NCBI RefSeq assembly: GCF_029227915.1
Contig: NC_079883.1
Coordinates: forward strand, 15,066,001 to 15,130,000
DNA length: 64,000 bases
Reading direction: 5' to 3'
DNA from: Hydractinia symbiolongicarpus
Taxonomy: Eukaryota; Cnidaria; Hydrozoa; Anthoathecata; Hydractiniidae
Made by a program: the position numbers and the translations under genes. How positions within the stretch are numbered: position 1 is the first letter of the stretch; each line of letters starts with the position of its first letter. The notes under the pieces were generated by a model that was given only the letters and a program-made list of their open reading frames with translations, searched no databases and had not been told where the DNA came from. Below, piece by piece: positions 12,959 to 25,133 of this stretch.

Positions 12959-15900
12959 GCACACCTCACCCCATACGTGTTTACCCTCCAGCTGTAGTAA
13001 AAATCGCATCTTTCTAACTCTAGGTTTTGTAAAAGAAAATTGAAAAAAAAAAAAAAGGATTCTGATTATGACAATCTACAAGAATTGTTTATCAATAATT
13101 AGTACTGTATATTTAATTAATTAAAACACCTAAACAAAACAGACGAAATCAAAATCCGTCGGGTAAAAATGTGGTATTGCGTTATACCAATAAAACTTTA
13201 ATAGTTGTTTTGTTGAATTTTCTGTTACACAAGTAAATCGATTGTTATAAGTAGTCCAAACTTGACCGAGTCTTTTTTTAACATTTTTCCATTTTTGCTT
13301 GCTTTTAGAGCTATAACATATTCTACAGTTAGGTGTTTGAAATACGAAAAGTAAATCTTGTTTAGAAATTTATTAGAAAAAAGATATGCCCTTTTCATAT
13401 TAGCCTACGGCTGAGGGACATTCGTAAGGAATGCTGTTTAGCAATTTCAAAAACTGCCCAAAAACTGACAGTGCCAAAAAGTTAGTAGGCATTTTATTTG
13501 CAAGTATGTAAAAGATTAAAAAGAAAATTATGCTCGATCCCAGCAGTGGTGAAAAAGGTCTGGATCTATAACCATCCCCGTAACTGTCGGTGATTGTGGA
13601 GAAAATATCTCGTGAATAATTAAGCATCAAATAAATAATCGTTGCAAAATAAAAACAAACAACATGCTGGAGACAGTACGTTGGTAACACATGGTAAGAA
13701 TTAAATTGTAACGACATGAGAAAACTGCTAAATAATTGACGATTACAAATATGTGGCAGACATAACCACAACGGCTTGTGTGGCAAAGAGTGTCTTGGCA
13801 AAGCTATGAAGAAGGCTTGGACTTTACTTCTCCTAATGAGGAACTTTTAACAATACTGTTGAGTCGAAATCATTTCAAATTTTGATCCGAAACAAAACAG
13901 GAAATAAATTTATAAGCATGGGGGCAATTGTAGTTGATAGAAAAGAATAGGAATAAGGAATAAACCGAATGATTAAAAATTGTCAATCCAGATACAGTTG
14001 TCATTTTCCTGTTACGTACATTCAGAACTTCACAACGTTTTGTTAGTTAATGATCAAAAAAAATCCCGGTATAAAATATGCACTATGTGTTTTTAATTCA
14101 AATCTTAAAATTAATTGGCATTAGTCGCAGCTAATCTTCTTAAAAAGTTCGTCATATACAACTTTTTATAAGAGTATTACTCATTGTAAACAATTTTTAT
14201 AATTCCGTTTCGCTACTTGGAATAACATTAAAGTTTTCATCATTGTGTTGTATGAAATACACACAGAATATTAAATTCACTATAGTATTTGTTTCATAAT
14301 TAACGGAATAGTTGTATGTATATGACAAAAACACAGTGGGTCGCGACGATGCCCCCCCCCCATATACATAAACACAACACAAGATAAAGCACATTTTAAA
14401 GTGAAAAATAAGCTTTTTTAGTGGACCACAGTGTTTTTGAAGTGAACAAAAGCTATTCGTCATCCCATGGTGCAAAAGCATCCACGGTTGAAACAATAAA
14501 CTAAGTATTTACCGAATTCTTCTAAGTTAGTGGGTCCTCTAGCGCAAATAGGCTTTTTTTCGAAAATTGAACAATTTTTTCTATCTTTTTTTTTAGGTAG
14601 TGCATGTATGTTTTGGGAGTTTTTCTGTTATATAGTATGGCAAAGGTCGAAATTTTTCTAATTGTCGATCAGACTGACTCTCTCCAAGCAGATACAAATA
14701 GAATCGACACATTTTTGACTTTTTATCGTTTCGTTTTCTTTTATTTTATAATAGGAAACATTACGAAATAAATGGATCGTATTCAGCGACTCAATCGTCA
14801 TTTTAAAGACTTTTGCATGCATTCTCTACGTAATTGTTAAACATAAAAATTGCATTTGTAAAAAGTGCCATGTAAAAATGATAGATAAAAATTTGGTATT
14901 GTTCTCCCTCTAATTTAATGCAGTAATGATCAAATTTACATGCCTAAAAAATTATTTTTTTGGCCGCATTAAATCAGAAAAACTACGGTACATTGCAACC
15001 ATCATAGTAAAAAAAAACTCTATGATCCGGTTATGCCTAACAAACGGCTATTATTATGGAGAAGTGTTTTTTTTTAAAAAAGGTGTTAAGTGTTTGTCTA
15101 TACGATTTCTAGTTCAAGCGATTGAAAGATAACGCTATTAATGGGCAGGGATTAAAAGAACAAGGTGTACGCTACATGGCAATTGCTTTATAACTAAAAT
15201 GACTCAAATATAAGAATAACTCTTGCTTAATTAATTTTACGCAAAGGATTATATCTTTGTAATGTTTTGACGCCAGAATTTATAGTCGTCTTACCGACAA
15301 CCATTAAGGTTTTTTTTGACGTTGCTAAAGGGGTTAGCCCCATCTTAGGTTTCATCTTGGGTGTAACCTATATTTCATAATTTTTGTGTTGCCCCTAACT
15401 ACAATATATGTTGTCTACTACGCGACACCGGTAATAATGAAAATAATGAGAATTATCATTACTTAAAATCCTCTCTAAAAACATTAAGTTACATTGTTTG
15501 CTTGTGATATGACATAAATCTATCTAGCAAAACATTCGGCATGAAAAACAACAAAGTTATATCTTCATAAATGCGCATTAAAAGTTTATTAAACGTTTTT
15601 TAATAAGTGAAGAAGAAAAGAGCGGTTTCCGGCACGTTTTATGTGTGTGTGACGGTGTTATGTCATAACATTCTGCCGATACCAGACAGGGAGCTTAATT
15701 TGCGTTGGCAAAAGAATATAAATGGGCTATTAGGTGTTGTCCTTAAATGAGGCGCAAGTTTGTGATAACCAAAACTGGGTGAGTAATATATACCGCAGTG
15801 GATTACCAAAGAGTCTCAAAAATGATTAATGGCTGATATTGGCTCAGGCGGTAACCTTGCAACCTTGCAAAATTCAGTTTAGTAAAAAATAGACGTTTCT

Positions 15901-18888
15901 AAATTTATTAATGCATTTTTCCTAAACGTTGCGGCATTTATAAAAGTCAACGTTTATTGCAAGGCAGGTTTTGCTTCGAAAGAATGACATAAGTAACAAG
16001 AAACGTAATCTTTTTGTACATATAATCCCTAACACAACCGGATAACAACGAAAATGAAATGCGCAAAAGAATAGGTAGTGGACCTAAGTATATGGTTTTT
16101 TTTCAGAGTCGAAATGCCACAATTTTAAATTGAATGGTTGACACTTGGGTATGTCGTAAATGCTACTGTGGTCACTCTGTGTGACTGTCTTGTGTTGAAA
16201 CAAACGTCGCAAAGTTGTTTTAACTGGTTAAATCGTCAAACGTTGCTTTGAAAAAAGATTTAGATAGAGAGGCACTCTCCCTTTCATAAAAATCATTTTT
16301 TACAAAATATAAAGTATTTGTAGTAAAGAAAAAAATAATTAAACTATAAGGTAAACGTCAGTTTAATTTGATTGGATTTAATACCCTTCGTAAGCTCAAG
16401 AAATAAAAATGCTTATCTACTGCAATTTTGCTTAAGTATCTGAATTCATCGCAAGAAAATTTCACTTTTTAAGAACCTTTTTAAATACTATTGTTCATTC
16501 TGGCTGAATTAAATCATGTGATGTAATGGGGAGAAGAGTTTGTGTATCTAGAGCTCTTTGACATGAAACATCAGGGCCTAACTTTAAAGATTTGTCGCAA
16601 AGTAAGTAATTACGAATAACAGAACGTTCAACATTCATCTTAATGGAGGATTTTCCTCCCTTCTAACTGTAACAAGCAATTATATTACACTCTATAGAGA
16701 AATGCACTTTGGATTTAGCTTATCTAGTTGAAACTAAAATCTTAAACGGTTATTTTTTTTATCAGTTTTAAAATGCGGACGCAAACATTGCAAATCTTAT
16801 TTTCTTTACGCATCTTCTAAGAAGGTATCGAAAAGATGATCCTGTGCTGTAATTTCAATCAACACACAGTTGCCGTTCGATATATGGAACCCCGGACAAG
16901 TGGAAATTTTAGTAAGTGCATATATTTTCTCAAACTTGGATATGTTTTATCAAACTGTCCTAATTTCTCCACTTATTGAGTGGCAACTAAAGTTGTAGAT
17001 ACTATGATCGTCAATGGACAGCAACTTTTGTGCAAAACTTTAACGTTCAAATATACAAAGAAAACAAAGTGTACAGTGGGTTTAACAAAAGAATTATTAG
17101 TAACATACCCATTAGCATATCGCAACATTGGTTTTCATTTACATTTTCCTATCTGTCATTACAGCAGCTAAAATTTTAAATTGAGAAACAAAGTTTGCTT
17201 TTTGTTTACAAATTAAGATGTCCAATCAATCTGTCATAACTGACAATATTATCTGTCACTGTGTATTAATTGGCTTACACATATACATACATATATTTAT
17301 AACATTTAATAAGTTTAGTATTCGAGCTATTTAAATGAGAATCGGATTTAAGTTGTTATTTTTGTGATGTAAATACATTCAGAGCAAGTTGGAGAACAAA
17401 CAGCAAAACAGTGAACGTAGTTGCTTGCTTTTTTCCAAGCGTCGGTCAACAAACCGTCCCAAAAACAATTATTTTAGCTGTAAATAACACTTTTTGTGTC
17501 TTTTTTTTTTTGCGAAAAATATCACTCAAATATGTGGTAATGTGTTAATTTGACCATAGAAGCCAAAATAGTTGATTGTGAACTAAAAAAAACTTGTCTT
17601 TATGTAACAGACCAGTTAATTTAAAAACTTTTTATTTTTCTGAAAATGTCAGGTTAAAAGTAAGGACAGCACTTCAAAACTTGTGTTTTGTATTTCAACC
17701 ATAGTGTGGTCATTATATCTAATGTGGGCATTGGTTATGTGACTTTTGAAGAACTTTTATAGGACTTGCATGGAATTTAAGGAAACTAAGTTTTAGGTAA
17801 TACTGCTAGAGCAGCACGGTGTACAAAAGCAAATTTTTTTGCGGTAATTAAAGAAAATAACTGTCCCGAGTGGCCACAAGAATGAAATTTCAAAATAGAG
17901 GGAGGGATTGGTTATTGTTTGATTAGGGAGACCTTATGGTAATGCGTACCTAATGTTAGCGTTCAATTTCTTTCTTTTAAAGTACCAAATATCTCTTAAA
18001 AGAGTTTTTAGAGTGTCCAAAAACTGAGAAACAAGTTATGAGTGCTTAACACGTAAAAAAAATACGATCAAACGTAACCAATATCTACCCCTCATTTATA
18101 AACGCTATCCATAACTTACTTTCTTCCTGACATTCTAAGAAACAAACACGTGGTAAAAATACAATGATTCAGTGCACAGGCAATCCTTCTTTAATTTATT
18201 AAATCCTCAAAATCGAAAATTATAGCCAGTGAAAAGACCTCTACTTTTCAAGTTACTGCTATCCACGTTTCAAAGTTGTTCTTTCTACATAATATTGCTT
18301 GTATAAATTTTGCCGGTTGAACTTGCGTCCCACGTCAATATTATGGAAACGAGTCGTTTATTTGCACATAAAAGAGATTTATTATGCTCGATGCTCGCAT
18401 TAAATTGACTTAAAACCGTGTTTTTTATTAACTTTTATACTTCCTGAGTTTTCTAATAAAAAGGCTCATTTTGTACTCCCCTGTTCTGTAATCAAAACTG
18501 CTTTTTTTGCAAAAAAAAAGCCGACATGTTTTGTAATCACATTTCCCGAATTAGTTTTTTTTATGTACCGCTGCTATTACTAAACTTTTTCAAATCAAAT
18601 GCATCTCGCCTGATATGTGATAGAATGTGAAATCTTCGGATTTATATAACAAACAAACAAAACCTGTTACAACAGGTTTTTTGAAATTTTGTCCAGCAAA
18701 ACAGCATTTTCACTTGTCGGATTAAGTTAAAAGTTTTTACACCCAATGATGATTTTTTAATGATTTTGAATAGATCCTAAAGTCAAAACATCAAAATTCT
18801 AAAATTCTAAAAAAAAATGTAATCCGGGAAACTTGTATAAAGAAGCTGACGCGGTTTGTAATAAAAAACGGCTTCTTTTGAAATATAG
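8430..18888. other. Gene-poor intergenic DNA
   Basis: Roughly 10 kb with no coding sequence I can defend. The longest frame (minus, 13801-13400, 133 codons, hydrophobic) has no recognised motif, and its length is about what chance allows in 64 kb at this AT content. Candidate small exons with good donors, for example near 15750 after a TATAAA-like motif and near 16855, have no partner exon. Homopolymer and CA runs occur near 12930 and 14350. Confidence 0.5.
12927..12962. repeat. Poly(C) followed by (CA)n simple repeat
   Basis: About 18 consecutive C residues run directly into a CA dinucleotide stretch. Similar C-run/CA composites occur near 60730 and, without CA, near 49470. Confidence 0.95.
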
Positions 18889-19048
18889 CTACTTTTTAAC
18901 CTCGTGAAATGAAATGTTTTGGTGATTCTGTTGTTGAATTTCATGTTCTGGTAAAACTTTTGGTGAAATCACATGTTTTGATGATTCTAGCGCTGAAACC
19001 GACTTATCTGGCAAACGTTCCAGTGGCATCAAATGTTCTGGTGACTTT
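18889..19048 (-). CDS. Probable terminal coding exon of an unidentified gene
   Basis: On the minus strand an acceptor TTTTTACAG at 19049-19057 opens a frame reading KSPEHLMPLERLPDK and then SVSALESSKHVISPK, ending NISFHEVKK and TAG at 18891-18889. Composition is polar and Pro/Glu/His rich, unlike the hydrophobic chance frames of this AT-rich DNA, and the peptide contains loose internal repeats (PEHLMPLE-like and PEHEIQQQ-like segments). No family is recognised. Upstream exons are not visible between here and 19327, where the large transposon begins, so the rest of the gene, if real, would lie beyond 30927 with the transposon in its intron. It could also be a relic. Confidence 0.4.
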
Positions 19049-19326
19049 CTGTAAAAAGTGACTTTCCCAGATATATAAATAGAGAAAAGTAACTCCCAGA
19101 GTGAAAAAACCTAGAAAATAATCTTGTTTAAAAATAACTCTCTAATTAACTCCTAAAAGTAGAGTAGAGTTATAATCCACTAGTAGATAAGTATTTCCTT
19201 ATGAAGGCATTGTAGCGTAATTTCGTTTCATTCGAGTTTATTCGAACTTTTTTGTTTTTTTGTAATGTTTTGTTTGTGAAATGTGTCAATTTGCAGCGAA
19301 TATTTAATGTTAAGGGTAGCAGGCTT

Positions 19327-19338
19327 CCCAGTGGGCAC
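19327..19338 (+). repeat. Left terminal inverted repeat of the 11.6 kb element
   Basis: CCCAGTGGGCAC, matched exactly in inverse orientation at 30916-30927. No other copy of this 12-mer was seen in the window. Confidence 0.85.
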
Positions 19339-19860
19339 TTCAACGTTGAATCAACGTTGAAAAGACGTTGCTTGCGACGTTGAAAAGACGTTGATTTTAC
19401 GTTGCAAATGAAAGTTTTTTTGACGTCTTTTTCCGACGTCTATTCAACGTCGGACATCAACGTCTTTTCAACGTTGAAACAACGTCTCGCAACGTCTTTT
19501 CAACGTTGAAACAACGTCTCGCAACGTCTTTTCAACGTTGAAACAACGTTGCAGGACGTTGTTTCAACGTTGAAAAGACGTTGATGTCCGACGTTGAATA
19601 GACGTCGGAAAAAGACGTCAAAAAAACTTTCATTTGCAACGTAAAATCAACGTCTTTTCAACGTCGCAAGCTACGTTGAAACAACGTCCTGCAACGTCTC
19701 TTCAACGTTGAAACAACGTCTCGCTACGTCTTTTAAACATTGAAATAACTTCTCGCAACGTCTTTTCAACGTTGAAAAAACGTCTAACAACGTCTAATCA
19801 ACGTCGTTTGGAAATGCTCTCGCAACCGTTATTCAGCGTCTTTTCAACCTTAAGAAACAG
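19339..19860. repeat. Left subterminal array of ACGTT palindromic motifs
   Basis: Dense copies of the 12-bp palindrome TTCAACGTTGAA (about seven exact) and relatives such as AACGTCTTTTCAACG and GACGTTGAAAAGACG. The right end carries a diverged array of the same motifs. Such subterminal arrays are transposase-binding sites in CACTA elements; that role here is inferred. Confidence 0.85.
19370..19671. repeat. Perfect 116-bp inverted repeat inside the left array
   Basis: Arms 19370-19485 and 19556-19671 are exact reverse complements over the blocks I compared, separated by a 70-bp spacer made of the same motifs. A transcript would form a very stable 116-bp stem. Confidence 0.85.
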
Positions 19861-20257
19861 ACAAACTTGACCGAATCAAATCATAATCGCCATTGTGGCT
19901 TCAGTTTTATATGTCCATAGTTTACATGTCCATGTATCTATTCCCTAGCATGATTCCGACGCTTATATTTGTGTTACGTTATTTGTACATGGTTATTGCG
20001 AAAAAGAAATAAAATCATTTCTACGATATGTCATTTTTTTATTATAAACATCGGCAGTATATACAACTTCTCCGCTGAAAACTTCCTAAATGAAACTTAA
20101 CGGAGTTTTATAATACAAAATATAAAAACGATATTTCAAGTATTCACAACTGGTACTATGTGAGAATCTCCAGCGTTCCAACCCAATGCAAAAAATGTAA
20201 CGCAGCAATGACGAGGTTGTTAAACGTGCAGTATTTGCAAATTTATAGCTGCGATTT

Positions 20258-20345
20258 CATGTGCCAGGCACGCCTCCTGATAAGGCAGCCTGTTAGTATG
20301 CTCAAATCACCTAAAGTGTCAAGCAAAACTGTTGCACCGAAGTCT
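20258..20345. repeat. Diverged copy of the 162-bp-array core motif
   Basis: Sequence from GCCAGGCACGCC at 20263 through GTGTCAAGCAAAACTG is about 80% alike to the core repeated at 24460-24960 and 25788, in the same orientation. It differs by substitutions and a one-base gap. Confidence 0.75.
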
Positions 20346-20798
20346 TTAATCAAGCATTGGTTAGAGAAAAAGTATGTTTTCTTAATGAAGTCAGAGTTGA
20401 ATACAAGGGTGTTTGTTAAGGATACCAGATGCGAATAAATACGATCATGATGCTATACTTTATAAAAAGTGTGAAAAGCCACCGTCCTCACCAGGTGCAA
20501 GAAGTCCAGGAATCGAGGTTGAAAATTACAATAAAAATATAATGAATATTATATTAGCACTGTATTTCCTTAAAAAAAGCACCCACTCATGCATATTCCA
20601 TACTTTTACTAGTCACAAGTCCGATCTCTAGTAGAAACACTAAAAATTGTTGAGCTAAAATCACTTTAACATTTTGCCATTCTAATTTTCTGCCACCCAA
20701 TCAAAATTAATATAAGCTAGAAGAATTTATTACGGCGCTTGAAAAATTTATAATCCTCTCTGATATAAAAGTTGTAAATTATTTAAAAATTAATCGAT

Positions 20799-23725
20799 TT
20801 AATTTTCTTCGGCATTAGTTCTTCCCGCTCCTCCACATCTATCAGGTGCATATTTAAGGATTGATGCCGTACACGCACGAACTTCTCCTTCTGTCGCATT
20901 CTTTTGATGTTTGATAACAGTTTCTACAACGTAACAAAATTCTTATCACATATTGATGGAGGTAGTTTACAGTACAACAGCTGGACAAATAGATTTCCTC
21001 AGATTAATGTGTATTTTTCCCCCTGAACGTCGACCCCTCGAAATGGCGGGAAAAACTTAATACAAACTTGTCGGTTTGGATTAGCACTTTAATAAGAGCT
21101 ATTGTATTTATTTGTACATATTTTAACCGACAATAAATAAATTAACAACAACAAACTAAAACGCTTACAAGCACATATATAAATTGAATATTAGGAATAG
21201 GATTTTTTTACTAACCGACAACAGCTTTATATAAGTTCATCCTTGCAAACCCAACCTTTTCACTTTTTCCCTTCCCTTTCATGTTGAGTGCCGACATTAC
21301 TTCATTATTCATGATTCTATAATGAAAGTGGAATAAAAGTAAAACAATCGACATCGTAAGCGCATTTAATATATAGTTGCGAGTCCATTAGGCTGCGGGG
21401 CCGCATTCCGTAAACTATTCATTCAATTAAATAATTCTTGGACCTCGTGCACGATTTTTTTATGGAGAAGATGAAACGAAGCATGTGGGCACAACAAAGT
21501 GATTTTCCACTACCACTGTAAACTACACAACAAAGGTTAGTACATTTTAAATTCTCTAAGGGGTACTTATGCTTTGACTCACTTTAACAGAACATTTTTC
21601 ACATTTTCGCGAATTTTTGAGCCACCAACTCTTGATAACTGGGATAGCTGTAAAATGAAACATATATCAATAAATATATTTCTAGCTACAGGTGCACACA
21701 AACACAAAAGTAGAAAAGTAGTATTTAGCTAGCTATAGTTGTTTCCAGGAGGGACAACAAAGGCAGTTCTTTAAGCTGTGTTCACACTTCATTAGAAGTG
21801 TAAGAATTCTCAGATCCAGGTTAACATTATCAAATTTTGAAAAAGAAAACAAGGAACTTTTGAGAAAAATGAGTGGCATATTTGGATTTATCAGCAAAAA
21901 TTATATAACATAGGAAATTTAGAATACCAAGAGATTATTAGAACAGGATTTATTGTAATTTAAAGTTTTTAAATTTTATAAGAGTTAAAAAATTTCACTG
22001 CAGTTAATTTGTGTGGTCATTTCTTCATACAACATCAAAAGTTTGGCAGTTGTACTTAGTGTATAAACTTGAAAATTTGCATGTTTCCATAAATTTTGAT
22101 GCTGAATTTAAATATGTTGGTCATTTTTGTTAAAAATGATCAGAAAATTCCAAGCATGTTAACCCGGATCCGAGAATAAGTGAACATGCTGTCAGGCTAA
22201 ATAGTGTGTTTCATGTATCCTTTGGGAAAAAATGAATGTAAATGTTTAACTGACCAATCTATCATAGTTTGACTTGTCTTTTAATGTCTCCTCAAACTCT
22301 ATTAGCTCTTGAACACTCTTTAGCAGTTCAAATGGCTCCTGTGGTTGAGCTGTGTCCGGCTCTGCTGCTTTTTCATTTTGTCTTCCCAACAAATTCCTGA
22401 TATCGGTTAGGAGATACAATACCCTCTTCTGAAACTCTAAATCATAATTGGATTTTTTATTTACTAAATATATATATACCATGTATTTCAGTGGGATATT
22501 TTAAACATATCTATTTTATTGAATCCTGCTTTGTAATTACAACTTACTTCCTGTCGACATAGGAAAGGGATCGTTTCCAGAACTTCCACCTGCATTCTGT
22601 GATCCAGATGGTGTTTGTCTTACTGGACTGACATGCTTCCTCTTTAAACTATTTGGTGGTGTATGTGTTGGTGTTGTGTTTTGATGTTGTATCAATGGTC
22701 TGACTTCTGGTGACATGATGGATGAGTCTGTAAGCACATAAAAAAGGTATTTAATATCAATGTTGTATTAAGGGTATAAAAAAGTGCGAGAATAAAAGCG
22801 TGCAAAATAAAAAAGTGTGAAACTTGTTATCCCATGAAAACACTAAAATCGCACTTCCTAAAAATGTTGCCGATTAACACTAATTAATTCCGCCCTAATC
22901 TAAAAAAATTGAGGGACTAAAATTAATCCCACACTTTTTTTATTTTCACACTTTATACCCTTAAGGTATATAATATGCCTTATGTACTAATCTTTGTGCA
23001 TATTAAATTCCACATATTTGTGCTTAAAGAATGTACATGTATATACAAATAAGAAATCTGTTTTGAACATTTTGTAAAAAAATTATGTAAGCACTTACCA
23101 GAGTCTTGAGCATCATCTTCTATATGTCGATATGTCATTGGTGGTTCACTTGGTATTGGTTTTTCTAAAAGTTTTCATTTTTGCATAAAAAAATCATAGC
23201 AACAGTGCTTTTCAAAAATAAATGTTTGAAAACTTTGAACATTTCGAAATACACAAAGTAAAAACGTAACAAGCTTTTACGAATTGCATAAAAATTGCAT
23301 AAAAATTTCTGGAATACAAAATTAATCATACTTTTTGTAAACAATACATCACAAGACGGCGAGCTTTGTTTTTTTGTGATGACTTCTTCGTCATCCGTTT
23401 CTGCCTCCGTGAAATCAAACTCCTCACATAGTTTTCTATCTGTAAAGATAATATATAATGGTTCTGATACATGATTAGTTTTTTTTAAAGTTGTATTTGA
23501 CTAATTAATTGAAGTAAAGCCACTTAGCATCGTACCTCCTGTAATTTTAACTCGGACTAGTGGAAATTTGTGCCATAATGCTGTAGGTTCTTTTAATTCT
23601 GCAGCTGCCTTCTCGACATTCAAAAAACTTGGCCAGTAGACTAAATTATTTTTTATCCAAACTGTTGGTATTGTACCTTCTTCTTCTTGTTTGTTTTCCA
23701 ACCATATTGCTCGGCTCCAACTCAT
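20799..23725 (-). CDS. DUF4806-type protein, transposon accessory gene, eight exons
   Basis: Eight minus-strand exons with GT-AG introns and continuous phase: 23725-23536, 23439-23332, 23164-23099, 22727-22548, 22463-22255, 21647-21583, 21316-21216, 20923-20799; 1044 nt, 347 residues. The start is the ATG of MSWSRAIWLENKQ. Residues 1-63 form a compact N-terminal module with TVWI and YWP motifs, as in DUF4806-bearing proteins. Residues about 64-181 are acidic, then Pro/Ser/Thr rich. From about 224 the sequence follows the DUF4806 pattern: FELLKSVQEL, FEETL, LSQLSRVGG, a NEVMSALNMKGKGKSEK block and a closing KYAPDRCGGAG segment. DUF4806 has no known activity; such proteins often accompany cnidarian and insect transposons. 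It lies downstream of, and in the same orientation as, the transposase. A shorter form would result if intron 7 were retained (stop after KAVVG). Confidence 0.82.
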
Positions 23726-24419
23726 TTTATTCAAATATAGCTAATATAAAACAATGGTTACTCAAGGGAATTAAGGATTTAAATATTGACTTAACATGAC
23801 AAGATCAAATACCGGATTGTAAGACTGTCGAATGAGGCATGAAGTTGGCTGATAGAAAATCTCAATCTTTTTCCAGCTCTTTGCAATAATTACAAGTTTA
23901 ATAACTAAGTTTTAACCTAATTTGTATATATACATAATACTAGTGGTGTGTGCAGGTCTCTGGTATAAAGCAAGTAGTGATCACCAAGTTAATTTTCTTA
24001 TTTTTGTTATAATTTTAGTGTAAGAATTGTAATTTATCAAGCAAGCAAGCACTCTATTTTTTAATAGAATTCCACAGGTGCACAAAATGTATTGAAGGAA
24101 CCTTCAAGCAGACAATACAATCATAAGTTTTCAATCCTCTACGTTTATTTATCAGCATTTTCACTTCTGCATAGTTATGAATGTCTTTCAAGTACTTAAA
24201 TGTCACAATTTTTTGCGAATCGATCGAGTTCAGATATTTCGCGGGATTAAATTTTAGTCAATATGCCTTTTTCATGAAAAGTTGGATTTTTTAAGTCAAA
24301 ACAAATTAAAAGAATTTACATGGGCTTTGGAACAAAACATGCAGCTTTTTAAATATGATGATTTATAACTAAGAATTACTAAATACTTGATATTTAGCTT
24401 CAGCTATATATTTTTTTGT

Positions 24420-24990
24420 CACAATGTTTTCGAATAGATTGCTATAAATGCTTGCATATGCCAGGCACGCCCTCTTATAAGGCAGCCTGTTAGCATGCTC
24501 CAACCACCTGTATGTGTCAAGCATAACTGGTGCACATGAAAGCAAAATAGCAAAAATTTTAAATGGTTATTGAATCAAAAGTTATATCTTCAAATAGATT
24601 GCTATAAGTATGCTTGCATGTGCCAGGCACGCCCTCTTATAAGGCAGCCTGTCAGCATGCTCCAACCACCTGTATGTGTCAAGCATAACTGGTGCACATG
24701 AAAGCAAAATAGCAAAAATTTTAAATGGTTATTGAATCAAAAGTTATATCTTCAAATAGATTGCTATAAGTATGCTTGCATGTGCCAGGCACGCCCTCTT
24801 ATAAGGCAGCCTGTCAGCATGCTCCAACCACCTGTATGTGTCAAGCATAACTGGTGCACATGAAAGCAAAATAGCAAAAAATTTAAATGGTTATTGAATC
24901 AAAAGTTATATCTTCAAATAAATTAGTAAACGTATGCTTGCATATGCCAGGCATGCATTAATTTCGCAAATCAGTCAATGAAAATTTTTG
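24420..24990. repeat. Tandem array, 162-bp period
   Basis: The core GCCAGGCACGCCCTCTTATA starts at 24460, 24622 and 24784, and a truncated fourth copy (GCCAGGCATGC) starts at 24946: exact 162-bp spacing. Copies two and three are almost identical over the whole unit, so the amplification is recent. On the minus strand each core is open for about 38 codons (LDTYRWLEHA and LPYKRACLAH in the second copy), but in-frame stops separate units, so it is not one continuous protein. Confidence 0.9.
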
Positions 24991-25133
24991 GGAGACTTAA
25001 TTTCTCGAATGCAATGCAAATTCGCAAAAAATTCTGACAATAAATATATATGTAGAATAAAATATAAATATTTTATTGTTTTGTTTTTACATAGAGTGCT
25101 CAATAAAAATCGAGCTGAATAATATATAAATTA

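Noticed and set aside
13400-13801. Minus-strand 133-codon hydrophobic frame
   Set aside because: Its length is near chance expectation for this AT-rich window, and no motif, splice sites or family is seen.
15715-15785. TATAAA-like motif, short ATG frame (MRRKFVITKTG) and GTGAGT donor on the plus strand
   Set aside because: It looks like a gene 5' end, but no following exon could be found; eleven codons are not enough.
16835-16915. Exon-like stretch reading GIEKMILCCNFNQHTVAVRY between AG and GTAAGT
   Set aside because: There is no partner exon in phase and no recognisable family.
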